Source of the DNA: Pseudoscleropodium purum
Lineage: Eukaryota; Streptophyta; Bryopsida; Hypnales; Brachytheciaceae
Direction: 5' to 3'
NCBI GenBank assembly: GCA_963969395.1
Contig: OZ017796.1
Span: forward strand, 40,166,243-40,230,242
Length of the DNA stretch: 64,000 bases
Shown: piece by piece, positions 46,590-56,879 of the stretch
Layout: every line of letters begins with the position of its first letter
Position numbering within the stretch: the stretch's first letter is position 1
The notes under the pieces: model-generated
What the model saw: only the letters and a program-made list of their open reading frames with translations
The model's database searches: none
Told to the model about the DNA's origin: nothing
Made by a program: the position numbers and the translations under genes

Positions 46590-48760
46590 AATGGGGGAGC
46601 ACAAAAACCCAAACTAGATGAAATTAGTCTAGAATAAGGTTAGATAGACTTGCAATTTTTATTTTTTTGGTAACTCATAGAGATTTTCGCTACACTACGA
46701 CTATGATAGAAATAGTCAATTTCCGGATCACTAAAACCGTTAGTAACATTACGGAAATAGATTTGATACAGATTCAAAATCTGAAAAAATACCGGATTCT
46801 TGATACCTACATTCTAGACTTCTGATCTAGGAAACTAGGAGACCGTTAGGAGAATGATCTTCTACTTGTTCTCCACCGGGAACTGTCGGCCGCACCCTGA
46901 GTACTTAAATCCACCACCACTTTTCTTTTTTTCTCTTTCTACTTGCTAAACTTTGTGAATTGTATAGATGAGAGAAAGAATGGTGAGTTAGCGACCATAA
47001 TAGAGAGAGGACGGAAAGGTTAGTACCATATACACCGAATTAGGTTATTGGCTATTGGTGATTCATGGCGGTGGCTAGTGATCCGATTATGCGAAAGTCT
47101 GAGGTTATAGCTTAGATGGTTTGTTCGGTTATTCCTTCTGATCTGGCCCATTGAGTGCAATTAGAGGGGACCTTATGGGTATTGGGTGTGTTGGATTGTT
47201 AGATAGGTCGTAGAGTATGAAGAACGAGGAGATGATTCAAGAACTCATTTATGGAGTTTTGAACCAGTATAAGTTGACGGTGAAAGGTCGACCCATAGCT
47301 TCGATGGAAGACATCTGGGCAGATGTCTATTCATTTAAAAAGAACAGACTTAGACTAGCCAGAAGAGCGGATAAGTACGTAGTCGGAAAGTTCCGGAGTC
47401 AGGCCCATTCAAAGGAGGGTTTTGTTTAGCAACTACAAAAATGAGAAGCATAGACGGGTACTGGATTTCCTAATTTTGATCTTGTATCCGGAAAAGCCTA
47501 CCCAGGTTACGGTCACGATGGCTAACACCATTTTCAGGGCTTTAGAGGACCGGATTGTCTATTGGAGAAGAATGATTCATGGAGTAGTGGGCAAACTGGT
47601 AGAGCATGTAGGCCGAGTGAAACACAACCCTATCACCCCATATCTGTTCCACTTCTACCACCATAAAGAGGTCTTGAGTGCAGAGGAGACGATTTAGTAC
47701 AACATCGGAGTCAAAATCCTAAAGTACGGCTTTATGGGTGAATTTGAGAAAGAGGAGAAGGAATTTGAAGAAGAAGAAGCGATGGACTCGAAACGAAAGA
47801 AGTCCATAGATCCGGCTGCATGAGGGAAGGCGCCAACACCAGTTCTAGATCCGGAACATCCTCAAGAAGTGGAGTTCTTTGAAGCTGAAATCCAGTGGAT
47901 GCAATAGGCCAAATAGATGTATGGCGACCGGGAAGATCACGTGCTCATTATTGTGGGTGAATTCAAGGTGGAGTCGGACTAGATTTTAGAAGAGATCCGG
48001 AGATGCTTGGATCCGGAAGAGTTTCGACAAAAGGAAGAACAAATCTGAAAGTTGGAGGAGGAAAGGGATAGCCTCAAGTTCCAATTGGAGTGGACGGAAA
48101 GGGAGCTGAATGCGGCGAGACGAAAGGAGACAGAGGCTCTTTGACTCGTCTACGACCTCAAAGAACTCGTCATGGTTCCAGAGCATACGGTGATCCAAAC
48201 TAACTTCTACACTACCTGGTTGGAAAAATGAAGGTTACATGACTGGATGAAGGATGGTAAAGATCCTAGTCGCCTTCGAAGCCCGGATGGAGATTGTTTT
48301 GAAAGACATGTGCAAGTTGTTGGGATACCTAGATCTGGAACATGCCATTAACTTAGAAGGGTTTCTGGAAGTCCGCAAGAGTATATTTCGGGATACCCTG
48401 GTTCGACAGATTCTGATCCAGTAGGCTTCTAGTGGTCCAATTTAGCCACAATCGGAAGGATTGAAGTCTATCCTCACTCCAGTTGTAGGTCCATTAGGTA
48501 GTCAAGCACGGATTCCATCAGGACCAACGGTACCTAAGCTGGAGAAAGGAGCAAGTGAGAAGTTCGTTTTGGTAGAGGAAAGAATTTTTGTCCAAATTCT
48601 CCTACCATTTGGGAAAATCATAGCGAGAAAGTTTATGATATCTGGATTGGTTGTTTGTGGCAACCTTGACGCTTAGATTGGAGTGATGACAAATCCGGCC
48701 TAATCTCATCCGTGAGATTTCTTGCATATGTAGTAGCCAATACCAAAGTGGGATTGTACT
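46590..48760 (+). pseudogene. Degenerate copy 1 of the CCGGA-rich ORF element
   Basis: The start (GGGAGCACAAAAACCCAAAC) matches, inverted, the outer end of copy 3 near 63340. The leader contains GTACTTAAATCCACCRCCACTT, also shared with copy 3. From about 47180 it encodes a broken relative of the 552-residue protein at 52497-54155: MGiGCVG, KNEEMIQELIYGVLNQYKLT, DIWADVYSFKKNRL, RRVLDFLILILYPEKPTQVT, NTIFRALEDR and PITPYLFHFYHHKEVLSAEE. At 47990-48110 lies the coiled-coil part (RCLDPEEFRQKEEQI). Frameshifts and stops (for example at 47427 and 47697) break it. It sits inside the presumed CACTA element. Confidence 0.75.
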
Positions 48761-48982
48761 CAAATTGAATTGAGTGAGTCGCCGCAAGCCAAAGATCTAG
48801 AGATTCAAGAGATCAAAGAGTCGGAAGAGAAAGTGTTGAAGTCCGGATTTGAAAAAGAAATGGAATCTGAAGACTCACTTTTGAAAGTTTCATGTAAGCC
48901 TCAAATTCAATTGTCAGCAAATAAATACATCAGTGAAGGCTTTAGTGAAGACTCTGGGCAATCAAAGCAGGAGCAGCTCAAA

Positions 48983-49215
48983 CAGGGTTGACAGGACGGT
49001 CGGATGTCCAGGACGTCTGGACGTGGATGCTGTGTTCGCAGCGTCCGCTGACATTTGCGGATGCCGTCCGCCCCGTCCGCCTGCCCGCCTTGTCCGCCCC
49101 GCCCGTCCTGCCCTGTCTGCCCCGCCCCACTCGGTCCGCCCTACCCGTCCGTCTTGTGACGGCGGGAGGGACGCTGCGTCCGCTGGCGTCCGTGACGACG
49201 AACGTTGTCGTATTG
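48983..49215 (+). mobile_element. Truncated hAT-type MITE, relative of the one at 56377
   Basis: Begins CAGGGTTGACAGGACGGTCG and is packed with GTCCG/CGGAC words, as the intact copy is. GC content is about 65 %. The expected right end (GTCAACCCTG) and 8-bp target duplication are not found, so the right end is lost or has decayed. Confidence 0.6.
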
Positions 49216-50687
49216 AGAGGAGTTTGCTTTGGGAAATCACAGGGATTCTGGCTACTGCTAGAAGTGACTTGAGGGTAGGGTTTCTAGCTTGATCTTGTCT
49301 CGAACCTTGAATCTTCAATAGGATGTCTTATAGTACATTTGCACCTCGAATCTTCAACACGTTGTCTCCTCGAACCTCGAATCTTCAACTTTCTTAAATC
49401 AGCTCCATGTTGGCCTATCTTGTTATGGTTCTAGGGGTTCAAGGGTCAAGGAGGGGATAAGAAACTACAGGATACGGGACGGGTAGAATGGATGGTAGAC
49501 CACGAGTTGAACCGTCCGTGAATATGGCTCCTAAACTTTCAAATTCACGGTCTACATAAGATTCAACCATGTGGGACATCAACCCCACTTCGTTGCCCAT
49601 GACACAAAATGGAGCAAGGCCATGTACGCAATGTCAGGCCAAACCCGCAAACAAGGTTTACAATGCAAAAAAATTGAAAAAGCCACATGTCCACCACACA
49701 AATTGACAACGAGCCTCCAAATTTGGCTTGGAATAACAGAGCCACAAGCCACAACATAGGCTAGGTCCTTGCGGGGTAAGTCTTCACTTGATTCTTCAAT
49801 TCTTTACTTCAATCTTCAATCTTCTAACCTTCCAATCGTCTCTTTCACCCTCTTCTAAATCAGCAGTATTAAAATAGGCACCTAAAATGTTCTAAAGCTC
49901 CACTTTAGGTAAGAGATAGCTTTTTTGAAAGCTAATATAGTAAGCTTTGATGCATCAAAATTTCACTTAAAACAAAGCTACTGCCTACGAGTTATGTACT
50001 CTCAAAGATCTCCTACATGCAATTCTAGTGGTAGTACACTACGCTTTTCTCTTCATAACTTGAGATAAAAACATGGTAATGAGAAGTTTGATAGCTCGAT
50101 AGAAAGCTAGAAACAATATCTATATTCTACTTGATTTTCACTTTGTTCTAACAATTTTTGTGACTCTAGGAGAGGTACAAAGTCTTTGCTCCTCCTTTTG
50201 GGTAGCAACAGACTACTCCTCACTCAAAAGCCTGTAAAATTCACATACAATATTGAAATCAAGTGAAAATACCGCCAAAAGAAGCGCAACAACACCATGT
50301 ATAATTCCACCAAATTTTGTATTCAAATTCGTCTTTAGTAACACATAGCAACCGAACAATGTTTCGGATTTTTTCACTCCAACACACCACACTCATACCA
50401 ACGTCGACCCGAGAGAAGAGAGAATCTCCCCCCCCTTCTTCTTCTACATGGGCCACATCAGCCCATGTGAGCATCTATTCTCCTATAGGCTCCCTAAAAC
50501 TCTACTTTTTCTAAATTCCAAATGCTTCTTTGGATTAACTAATCCCAAAGTCAACAAAAGGAAGGTAAACAATCAACTACTTTCATCTAATGTGAATAAA
50601 ATTTAATTGGTGGTAGTCAAAACCCTAAAACAAAGGCTAAAATACATTACCTTAACACCACAAAATCTAATTTCAAAATCAATTTCT
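49216..50687. other. Unassigned part of the transposon cluster
   Basis: Contains repeated CTCGAAyCTTGAATCTTCAA-type words (49300-49400 and 49780-49830), suggesting a decayed repetitive element. No ORF can be supported. Confidence 0.35.
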
Positions 50688-51101
50688 TTACACACTTAAG
50701 AACTCCAAAACACGCAAAAGTAAAGCAACAATGTAGTTAGCTCTCTGTTCCGTGGTCAATAGATTGAGTGGTCCTTGAAGCCAAAGGCGTTGGCCTACTT
50801 TACTAGAAATACAGGTGACCATTTGTTCTTCACCATTGTTTTCAAAACACCCTTCCAATACCATTTGATAGTTCTCGGAAAGCATGGGTTCAGATTCCAA
50901 AACGATCACCAAAGACTTTTTATCCAATTGCAAAACTGGCAATAAAGTTTGTTGGTTATCTAGATCTGTTCGTGGTTGAACACGACGTTCAGAAGGTCCA
51001 GCATCATCTCGCATACGCAGTCTTGATGAAGATGGTTGATTTGAATCAACCGGTAATTGCGATAATGGCAATTGCCAATCGTCAGAGTCTTGTGAATCCA
51101 T
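50688..51101 (-). CDS. Hypothetical 137-residue ORF inside the transposon cluster
   Basis: ATG at 51101 gives MDSQDSDDWQLPLSQLPVDS and the frame ends at TAA. It is acidic and Ser/Gln-rich at the N-terminus. The last 80 residues (LLPVLQLDKKSLVIVLESEP onwards) look more ordered. No family is recognised. It lies antisense to the presumed CACTA transcription unit and just outside the terminal repeat of the 51317-54599 element. It could be a piece of a captured gene or of another transposon. Confidence 0.35.
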   Translation of the reverse strand: MDSQDSDDWQLPLSQLPVDSNQPSSSRLRMRDDAGPSERRVQPRTDLDNQQTLLPVLQLDKKSLVIVLESEPMLSENYQMVLEGCFENNGEEQMVTCISSKVGQRLWLQGPLNLLTTEQRANYIVALLLRVLEFLSV

Positions 51102-52496
51102 AACTACTAATATTAAAACCCAAACTATAACCAACTCAAAATAGAACATGAGAAGCAATACTACTCAGTCCTTTATTTCTATACCTAATAGCTTCTTTAA
51201 GAAGCTTACTTTTGCTTTAAATATTCCAATCACACTATACTAGCTATTTTTATAATGAAATCAAAATACTAATAATCAAACGTATATATATATATATATT
51301 TTTTGTATCAAAAGGTGTCGCAGCACAGGGCAGGTCAATTCCCCATTATACTCACAAAAATCGCTCTAGAGTATAACTAAGTGACTCTAAAGATCGAACC
51401 CACGAGATCCTGTGAAGTATCTAGCTCTATTAAGCAGTTAAGCTCAGTCAGTATGCCAATCTTACTTTCCGGTCCTAGATCTAGAACCAGAAATACCACC
51501 ACACCGGATAACTACAGACCGGATTACTCCTTCTTCCGGTCCTACTTACTATCCGGTCCATACAAATACCCAAATCCCAGAATCTCACAATTTCCGATCT
51601 TGGAAATCCGTCCTGACCAATCCGGTCCGGATGGTCATCCTGTACCCGTAATCCTATCCGGTTTGTTTTTGCCTCTGTTTCACCATCAGAGGGGTCGCCG
51701 CTTAATTTTGAGAGTGGTAGGCCCACCACTCCTTCTGTGACTTATAGTGGCTGAAGACCCACTGTCCTACCTTCTAAACTCCTAAGCTAATCCGGATCCG
51801 GTTTGGTCCTTCACAACAACCCAGATAGCAATCCGGGTCGTAGGTCACACAAAGACCCCACACTCGACCCTCTCGTACTACAACGACCTTGATGCTACTT
51901 CCGATCCGTGCGAAGACAGGTGGTTACAAGTGCACCCGTCCGTTCCAACATCAACTAAAGTTCTTCCGTTACCCATACGGGTGGTGAGACCTCACAGGAG
52001 ATCGGACACTCAACCGGATTTCCCACCCGGGAGTTCTAGCGCAGCTAAGGAATCCCTCCCTACCCGCCTAGCCTAACAACGGCTTTCTCACCCGAATTCT
52101 CAAACTCTAGACGTGCTGAGGAACTAAGTTCACTCCCAACTCTTCGGTACCTAATCACATGCACCTAGGATCGGAAAATAAACACCAAGGGAAGAAATCA
52201 CTTGCAAACCAACTCGTACTATCCTAACTCCACATCATACAATCCTGTCGCGCTGGAGAGAGACACACAATGAAAAGAATAGAAAAGTACAAGAAGTTTG
52301 CAAAATGAACAACTCCCAGTTCCCATCTCAGGAACCGATTTATATACAAAGGGTAAAAACCCTAAAAGCACAAAAAGGAGCGGAAAACCCGTGGGGTCCG
52401 CCGCCACCCTAATCTAATTTCCGGTCTAACCTAATATTGTTGAGCCGGATCCGGATCCGGATCCGCTCCTACTCCTAACTGAAATTAAAATCCTAT

Positions 52497-54155
52497 CTAC
52501 CCTACAACTCTAGATCCTATCGTCGGGCTTCCGGTCTCCGGGACTAGCTCCTCGAAGACTTCACTCAAATTCCGGACCCGTTCCCCCTCAGCAGGATTCG
52601 GTCCGGGTGGAGACTCCAGGTCGATGGTGATATCCGGTCTCGTGCCCGGAGTCCCAGTCCGTGCAGACTTCTTGGACTCAGGAGTCCAATCCTTCCTATC
52701 CTTCTGAATGGTCGCGTCCGGAAAGAGATCCGGTAGCGAGATGTCAGAAAGATGAATACCTTTGTCGCACGTCGCTCCCGTCAGCTTCCAGCTGCTCTCC
52801 TCGATCCGGTCCGCTGCCTTCCGCCCCTCCATCATTGTCGTCTCCACCTGCTCAGCGAAGTCCGCGAGAATCCGGACCATCCGGGAACCGGATAGTTTCT
52901 TCTCTTCGTGGATCTTCTCGTCGAAGAGCTTCGCTTTGGCAGCGGCCGTTCCGGTCTCTCCCAGGACCGCCTTGATCTGCTCGGCTATCTTCCGAGTCTC
53001 TTCCGCCATCTCCCGGGCGGCCGTCACGTCTTCCTGATAGGCAAAAAGAGTTGCCTTCAGTTTATCCACCTCCTCCTGCAACCGGCGGATCTCTGCTTCC
53101 TGCTTCCGGGTCTCTTCCGGATTCGTGATGCACTCTGCCACTTGTTCCGCCAATTTGCTGTCCGGTGCCGCATCCACCAACTTGCCGATTGCCGCAAGCG
53201 TCCTGTGCTTGACCTCCCAATCCGCCCTGATGTTGCAGAGGACGTTGATCAGACCGTTGAACGGATCTTGCATATCCGGATCTCCCCCGGAATTGGTCTT
53301 CTTGGCTTCCGGTTTCTCCTCCGGGGCCGGTTTGTCTTGACTGGGAGGCGTCCCGCGCTTGTGTGGAGGTGTCAGCTTCTGTCGCTTGATCGGCGGCATC
53401 GGCTCCTCCTCTTCCTCGCTGGACTCCCGGTCTGACCCGGAATCGGATTCCGCCTCGTCATCCGTCTCCGACTCCCCATACTTCAGGAGCACTTCCTGCG
53501 TCTTCCACGCCCTCTCCTCCATGTCGGTGAGGACTTGGTTCTCCCGATAGAGGTGGAAGAGATAAGGGCACACTGGAGTGGCCCTTTTCTTCCCAACCCT
53601 ACTAACGAGCTGGGCCACGAGATCGGAAATGATCCGTGCCCAGTCCACTTTCCGGGTACCACTGAGGGCACCGAAAATGGTGTTGCCGAGGGTGATTGTC
53701 ACCCTGGTCGGCTTTTCCGGGTGAAGAACCGGAACCAGGAATTGCAGGAGCCGACGGTGTCGGTCATCCAAGCAATCCTCGACCGCGTATCCGTCCTTCG
53801 GGTTGACGGCTCCCTTGAACTTCCCTTGGACAAACTCATCCTTCCGGCTCGCCATTCCCAAACCTCCTGCTCGGAAACCGTAAACCGCTCTCCACATCCC
53901 CTCGTTCCAGCTGACGGGAGTTCCCCTCACGGTGTTGTCAAACTGGTTGGACAACTTTCCGAGGAGCTCCTTGACCATTCTCTCCTCCCTAAAACCCCAA
54001 GGTTTCTCGGCAAACCCTACGCAACCCATGGATTTGAGATCATCCATGAGTTGAGACTTTTCCGGCTCTATGGAGGGAATAACCGGAATGACTTTCCGGA
54101 GCTTCACCTCACTTGCAGAGGGACTCGCTTGTCTCGACCTACGTAGCGGAGGCAT
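52497..54155 (-). CDS. 552-residue protein of the CCGGA-rich element
   Basis: ATG at 54155 (MPPLRRSRQASPSASEVKLR); the frame is open for 553 codons. A helical N-terminal domain (about 35-230) is the part conserved in the two broken copies (46.6-48.8 kb and 62.4-63.3 kb): KELLGKLSNQFDNTVRGTPV, HRRLLQFLVPVLHPEKPTRV and VCPYLFHLYRENQVLTDMEE. Next come an acidic run (about 230-258, GSDRESSEEEEE), a basic nuclear-signal-like PPIKRQKLTPPHKRG, a coiled coil (about 360-430) and a Pro/Ser-rich tail. The layout resembles gag-like or 'putative plant transposon protein' ORFs. That is a comparison of style, not a demonstrated match. No zinc knuckle, protease or DDE triad is seen. GC content is far above the flanks. 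Confidence 0.75.
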   Translation of the reverse strand: MPPLRRSRQASPSASEVKLRKVIPVIPSIEPEKSQLMDDLKSMGCVGFAEKPWGFREERMVKELLGKLSNQFDNTVRGTPVSWNEGMWRAVYGFRAGGLGMASRKDEFVQGKFKGAVNPKDGYAVEDCLDDRHRRLLQFLVPVLHPEKPTRVTITLGNTIFGALSGTRKVDWARIISDLVAQLVSRVGKKRATPVCPYLFHLYRENQVLTDMEERAWKTQEVLLKYGESETDDEAESDSGSDRESSEEEEEPMPPIKRQKLTPPHKRGTPPSQDKPAPEEKPEAKKTNSGGDPDMQDPFNGLINVLCNIRADWEVKHRTLAAIGKLVDAAPDSKLAEQVAECITNPEETRKQEAEIRRLQEEVDKLKATLFAYQEDVTAAREMAEETRKIAEQIKAVLGETGTAAAKAKLFDEKIHEEKKLSGSRMVRILADFAEQVETTMMEGRKAADRIEESSWKLTGATCDKGIHLSDISLPDLFPDATIQKDRKDWTPESKKSARTGTPGTRPDITIDLESPPGPNPAEGERVRNLSEVFEELVPETGSPTIGSRVVG

Positions 54156-54338
54156 TCCCACTCACATCTACCTCACTCTCTTCTAGCCGCACGTCCCGTT
54201 CCTCACTTCCTCTCTCCGATCTCAACCGGAAGCAAAACCGACAAAACACAAACGTCCAGACGCACAAACTCCAAAAACTCAACCGCGCGCTCTCAAGGTC
54301 GAGTTTCTAAAAGGGGGTGCAACAGTGAAAGCTCCTCC

Positions 54339-54345
54339 TTATATA
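54339..54345 (-). promoter_or_regulatory. TATA box of the 552-codon ORF
   Basis: TATATAA on the minus strand within GGGACTATATAAGGAGGAGC, 184 nt before the ATG at 54155. Position and sequence suit a plant core promoter. It lies inside the element, so the element may carry its own promoter. Confidence 0.6.
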
Positions 54346-54689
54346 GTCCCTGGACCCTTTCCGGTTTGTCATCATGAATCCGGTTCATCATCATCATCCA
54401 GTCCTAGACCTAATCCGTGTTGCATTCCATTTCCGTCGTTAGTTACTCCTGACCGGATTAGATCCAAGAAGCCCACTACTTCACGTTTCGTGCTAATTCT
54501 GAGTTTTCCTTCCCCACCTAATCGGATCCGGTTAGCTAATGACTAGTTTTCGTTCCTATTTGGGTGTATACTAAGAAAATCAAAATTCTAAGCTGCGACA
54601 AAAGGTAACCTATGTGATAAAAAAAATAGACTTAGGAACATTGTTCCGTCAGTCAATATACCAAACAGCCAATCAATAGTGGTATAAAA

Positions 54690-54880
54690 CCACCTTGGGA
54701 TCAACAACGGCCGCCAAGTTGCGGACTTGGTTGGTTGGAGAAGTCCCCAATTAGCTGCCAACTGGTTCCGGGTTCGAATCTTGTCGGATTCGTTGATTCG
54801 GTCTAAGTAGTTGCGACTTGGCACTGCTAGTGAAAGCAGGAAATAACTAGCCAACCAGCCAGCCACCCTGTCCCTCTGAG
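54690..54880 (+). mobile_element. Possible tRNA-derived SINE
   Basis: TTGCGGACTTGGTTGG resembles a pol III A box and CCGGGTTCGAATCTTG fits the B box, about 45 bases apart as in tRNA-derived SINEs. No poly-A tail or clear target duplication is seen. Confidence 0.35.
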
Positions 54881-55130
54881 CTAAGTGACAAGATCCAGTA
54901 CAACCCAAGACCGTGGATTTCTTCACGCCCCCCACCTTTTCTATCTCAACCTTTTTCTTGAACTAGGGCTCAAGGTTAATCTTTTGATGTTTTTAAATAA
55001 TATAGTTATTTACAACACGATAGCGTCCTACTGGGTCTATTTTAGAGTGCGGACCGTTTGCTTTCGGGTTTAATTGTATTTCCATGGATTGGCTAGGATG
55101 TAGAGGACTGAATCGCAAGAGAATCCAGAA

Positions 55131-55829
55131 ATGCCATCCTTAGTTGATTGGATGCAACGCAAAGTGGGAGAGTCGGACTTGGATTTGCATAACCCAGAAC
55201 ATATGGACCACTTTCTCCTCAAAAAGAAGCCGTCCCAGAGAGCTATTAGATATGCACGAGTCACAGCATTTGGCAACCACTTTAAAGTGGAGGATGACAA
55301 TACAAGATACTTGTTGAGTTACAATAGTGGAATAGCATCCGTTTTCCACGAGACTATTGGAAATGTTGAGAAATCCTCTGTGAACTACGTGGGAGTACTT
55401 CAAGATTTACTTGAGTTGGATTATGGTGCATTGAATACGAAGATAATTCTGCTGCGTTATGAATGGGTGAAAATCATAGACAATCGAGGTAACCCTTCGT
55501 ATATGAAGGACGAGGCTGGATTCCTTGTAGTAAACTTTTGGTACAAATTGCCTCGCTTGGCAAACCCATTCATTTTTCCAAGCCAAGCTACTCAAGTTTT
55601 CTTTTCAGACATTACAAGAAGACCGGGTTGGAAAGTTGTGCTACGAAAAGAGGCACGAGCTCAATGAGAGGTTGTTGATACATCTGATGCATTTATGAAC
55701 ACAATAGTGGAGAGTGACAGGCTAAGAGCTCCCCATAACTTGCCAATTCCAACTGAAACGGTAAATTTAATTGGGGCCACAGAATTGTCGGAGGAAGACA
55801 ACTTGTTAGCACAGGTAGGATATTAGTGT
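55131..55829 (+). pseudogene. CACTA transposase, C-terminal part (DUF4216)
   Basis: The frame from 55131 carries the DUF4216 signature of En/Spm transposases: YVGVLQDLLELDYG, LRYEWVKI, GFLVVNFWYKL, NPFIFPSQATQVFF and RPGWKVVLRKEAR. A TGA at 55665-55667 interrupts it. The same frame then continues VVDTSDAFMNTIVESDRLRA to a TAG near 55827, so the stop is a disabling substitution, not the original end. Upstream the conserved RVTAFGNHFKVEDDNTRY block is present, but the catalytic part and DUF4218 are missing, displaced by the insertions at 46.6-54.9 kb. Confidence 0.85.
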
Positions 55830-55924
55830 CATTCGGATACATGAAGCGCTCATATATGCTGCCAGCCTTGCAGAGCATGTACATGTGATTAGAGCATTAG
55901 CCGTCTTTTTTAGTACAAAATTTT

Positions 55925-55982
55925 TTAATGAAGCCTTGAACATTTACAGAGAAAAATTAGAAGAAGATCCAATTCTGTGGAC
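55925..55982 (+). pseudogene. RPN6: Captured RPN6 fragment, short copy
   Basis: GAAGCCTTGAACATTTACAG..AAATTAGAAGAAGATCCAAT corresponds to the same RPN6 segment as 56186-56236 (EALNnYREKLEEDPvL) with several differences and a broken frame. It is a second, shorter piece of the gene, 205 bp upstream of the longer one. The stretch between them (55983-56142) has AGTCAT-type words and ends TGGTAGTG, like CACTA subterminal sequence. Confidence 0.65.
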
Positions 55983-56142
55983 ATTGGTACTTAGGCAACG
56001 TATGAGTACCCTGAGCACTGATTGTACTACCTAAAAGTCAATGTCCGCAATAACTATAAGATGATTGAAAAATGATTGTAGTAGTCATTTGGCAGACAAG
56101 TAGAAGTCATCATGGACAGATGTTTGTGGTAGTGAATTTGGG

Positions 56143-56873
56143 ATGCCTTTTAGAAAAAGCATACCCTATTCTGAGTCCTTGAAAAATTTAGAAGAAGCCT
56201 TGAACAATTACAGAGAGAAATTAGAAGAAGATCCAGTTCTGCATCGCCATCTGTCATCGTTATACGACACCTTATTCAAGCAGACTCTCTACTATTTGAT
56301 TCGTTGCTTTTTCCGAGTGGAGATTTCTCACATCTCTGATCTTATTGGCCTCCGAAGTGAAAATGTTGAGAAGAAGCAGGGTTGACGAATGTCAACATCC
56401 GCCCCAAAATAGCGTCCGTTTTCCGAACGTCCGGACGCACGGACGCTAGCGGACGCAGCGTCCCGACCGCTGTCGAAAAGCGGACGGGCGGGGCAGACGG
56501 ATGGGGCGGACGGCCCGAGGCGGACGCCCAGATCGTGTGGACCAGATCAGTCCGCGCATTGATCGGACGGCCATAATCGGGCGGACGGACGGACGGGGGA
56601 CATGCGGACGCTGCGTCCGCCAGGACGCGAATGTCAGCGGACGCTGCGGACACAGCATCCGCGTCCGGATGTCGTGTCAACCCTGAGAAGAAGTTCTCGC
56701 AAATGATCCTTGACAAGATATTGGTGGGTCCTTTGGACCAAGGAACTCGCTGTTTGATCATTTTTGATGATGTGAAACGTGATGGAATATATCCTTCCAC
56801 TCTTGAAACTATATCAAACATTAGGAAGGTGGTAGAAAGCCTATACTTGAAGTGCACCAAAATAATGGTGTAA
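56143..56873 (+). pseudogene. RPN6: Captured C-terminal fragment of 26S proteasome subunit RPN6, split by a MITE
   Basis: 56143-56376 plus 56694-56873 encode the C-terminal PCI/winged-helix part of RPN6 (PSMD11): EDPVLHRHLSSLYDTL, RVEISHISDLIGL and VEKK, then after the insertion SQMILDK, LDQGTRCLIIFDD, IYPSTLETISNIRKVVESLY and a TAA. RPN6 is a lid subunit of the regulatory particle. Only about 135 residues are present, uninterrupted by introns. Several conserved positions are changed, so it is a captured gene fragment between the CACTA transposase and the element's right subterminal region. A 309-bp MITE with its 8-bp duplication splits the frame. Confidence 0.85.
56377..56685. mobile_element. 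hAT-type MITE (309 bp) with perfect 8-bp target duplication
   Basis: Ends are CAGGGTTGACGAATGTCAAC and, on the other strand, CAGGGTTGACACGACATCCG. Both start with the CAGGG typical of many hAT elements. AGAAGAAG flanks it at 56369-56376 and 56686-56693. The interior is very GC-rich with dense GGACG/CGTCC words and no transposase. Removing the element and one duplication restores the RPN6 frame (VEKK followed by FSQM). Confidence 0.92.
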
Positions 56874-56879
56874 TTTCAA

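Larger units (their letters stand above)
51317..54599. mobile_element. CCGGA-rich element copy 2: short TIRs, 7-bp target duplication, intact ORF
   Basis: Both ends are GTCGCAGC read inward (51317-51324, and 54592-54599 as GCTGCGAC). They are flanked by the direct repeat AAAAGGT (51310-51316 and 54600-54606). Length is 3283 bp. No long terminal direct repeats were seen. The interior is much richer in GC and CpG than its surroundings and is full of CCGGA/TCCGG words, including a four-fold CCGGAT array near 52446. One long ORF runs on the minus strand. The left end, read on the minus strand, contains a tRNA-like stretch (TAGAGCTAGATACTTCACAG then GGGTTCGATC). I see no transposase or reverse transcriptase motif. 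The superfamily is undetermined. Confidence 0.65.

Noticed and set aside
48933..49318. Overlapping 94-119 codon frames on both strands
   Set aside because: They arise from the GC-rich words of the truncated MITE, and the Pro/Arg/Ala-rich products look like no protein.
51380..51460. tRNA gene on the minus strand (B box GGGTTCGATC)
   Set aside because: The anticodon arm is irregular and acceptor and D arms do not pair; it is at most a tRNA-derived relic within the element's end.
52661..54146. Several 90-200 codon plus-strand open frames
   Set aside because: Shadows of the 552-codon minus-strand ORF in GC-rich sequence.
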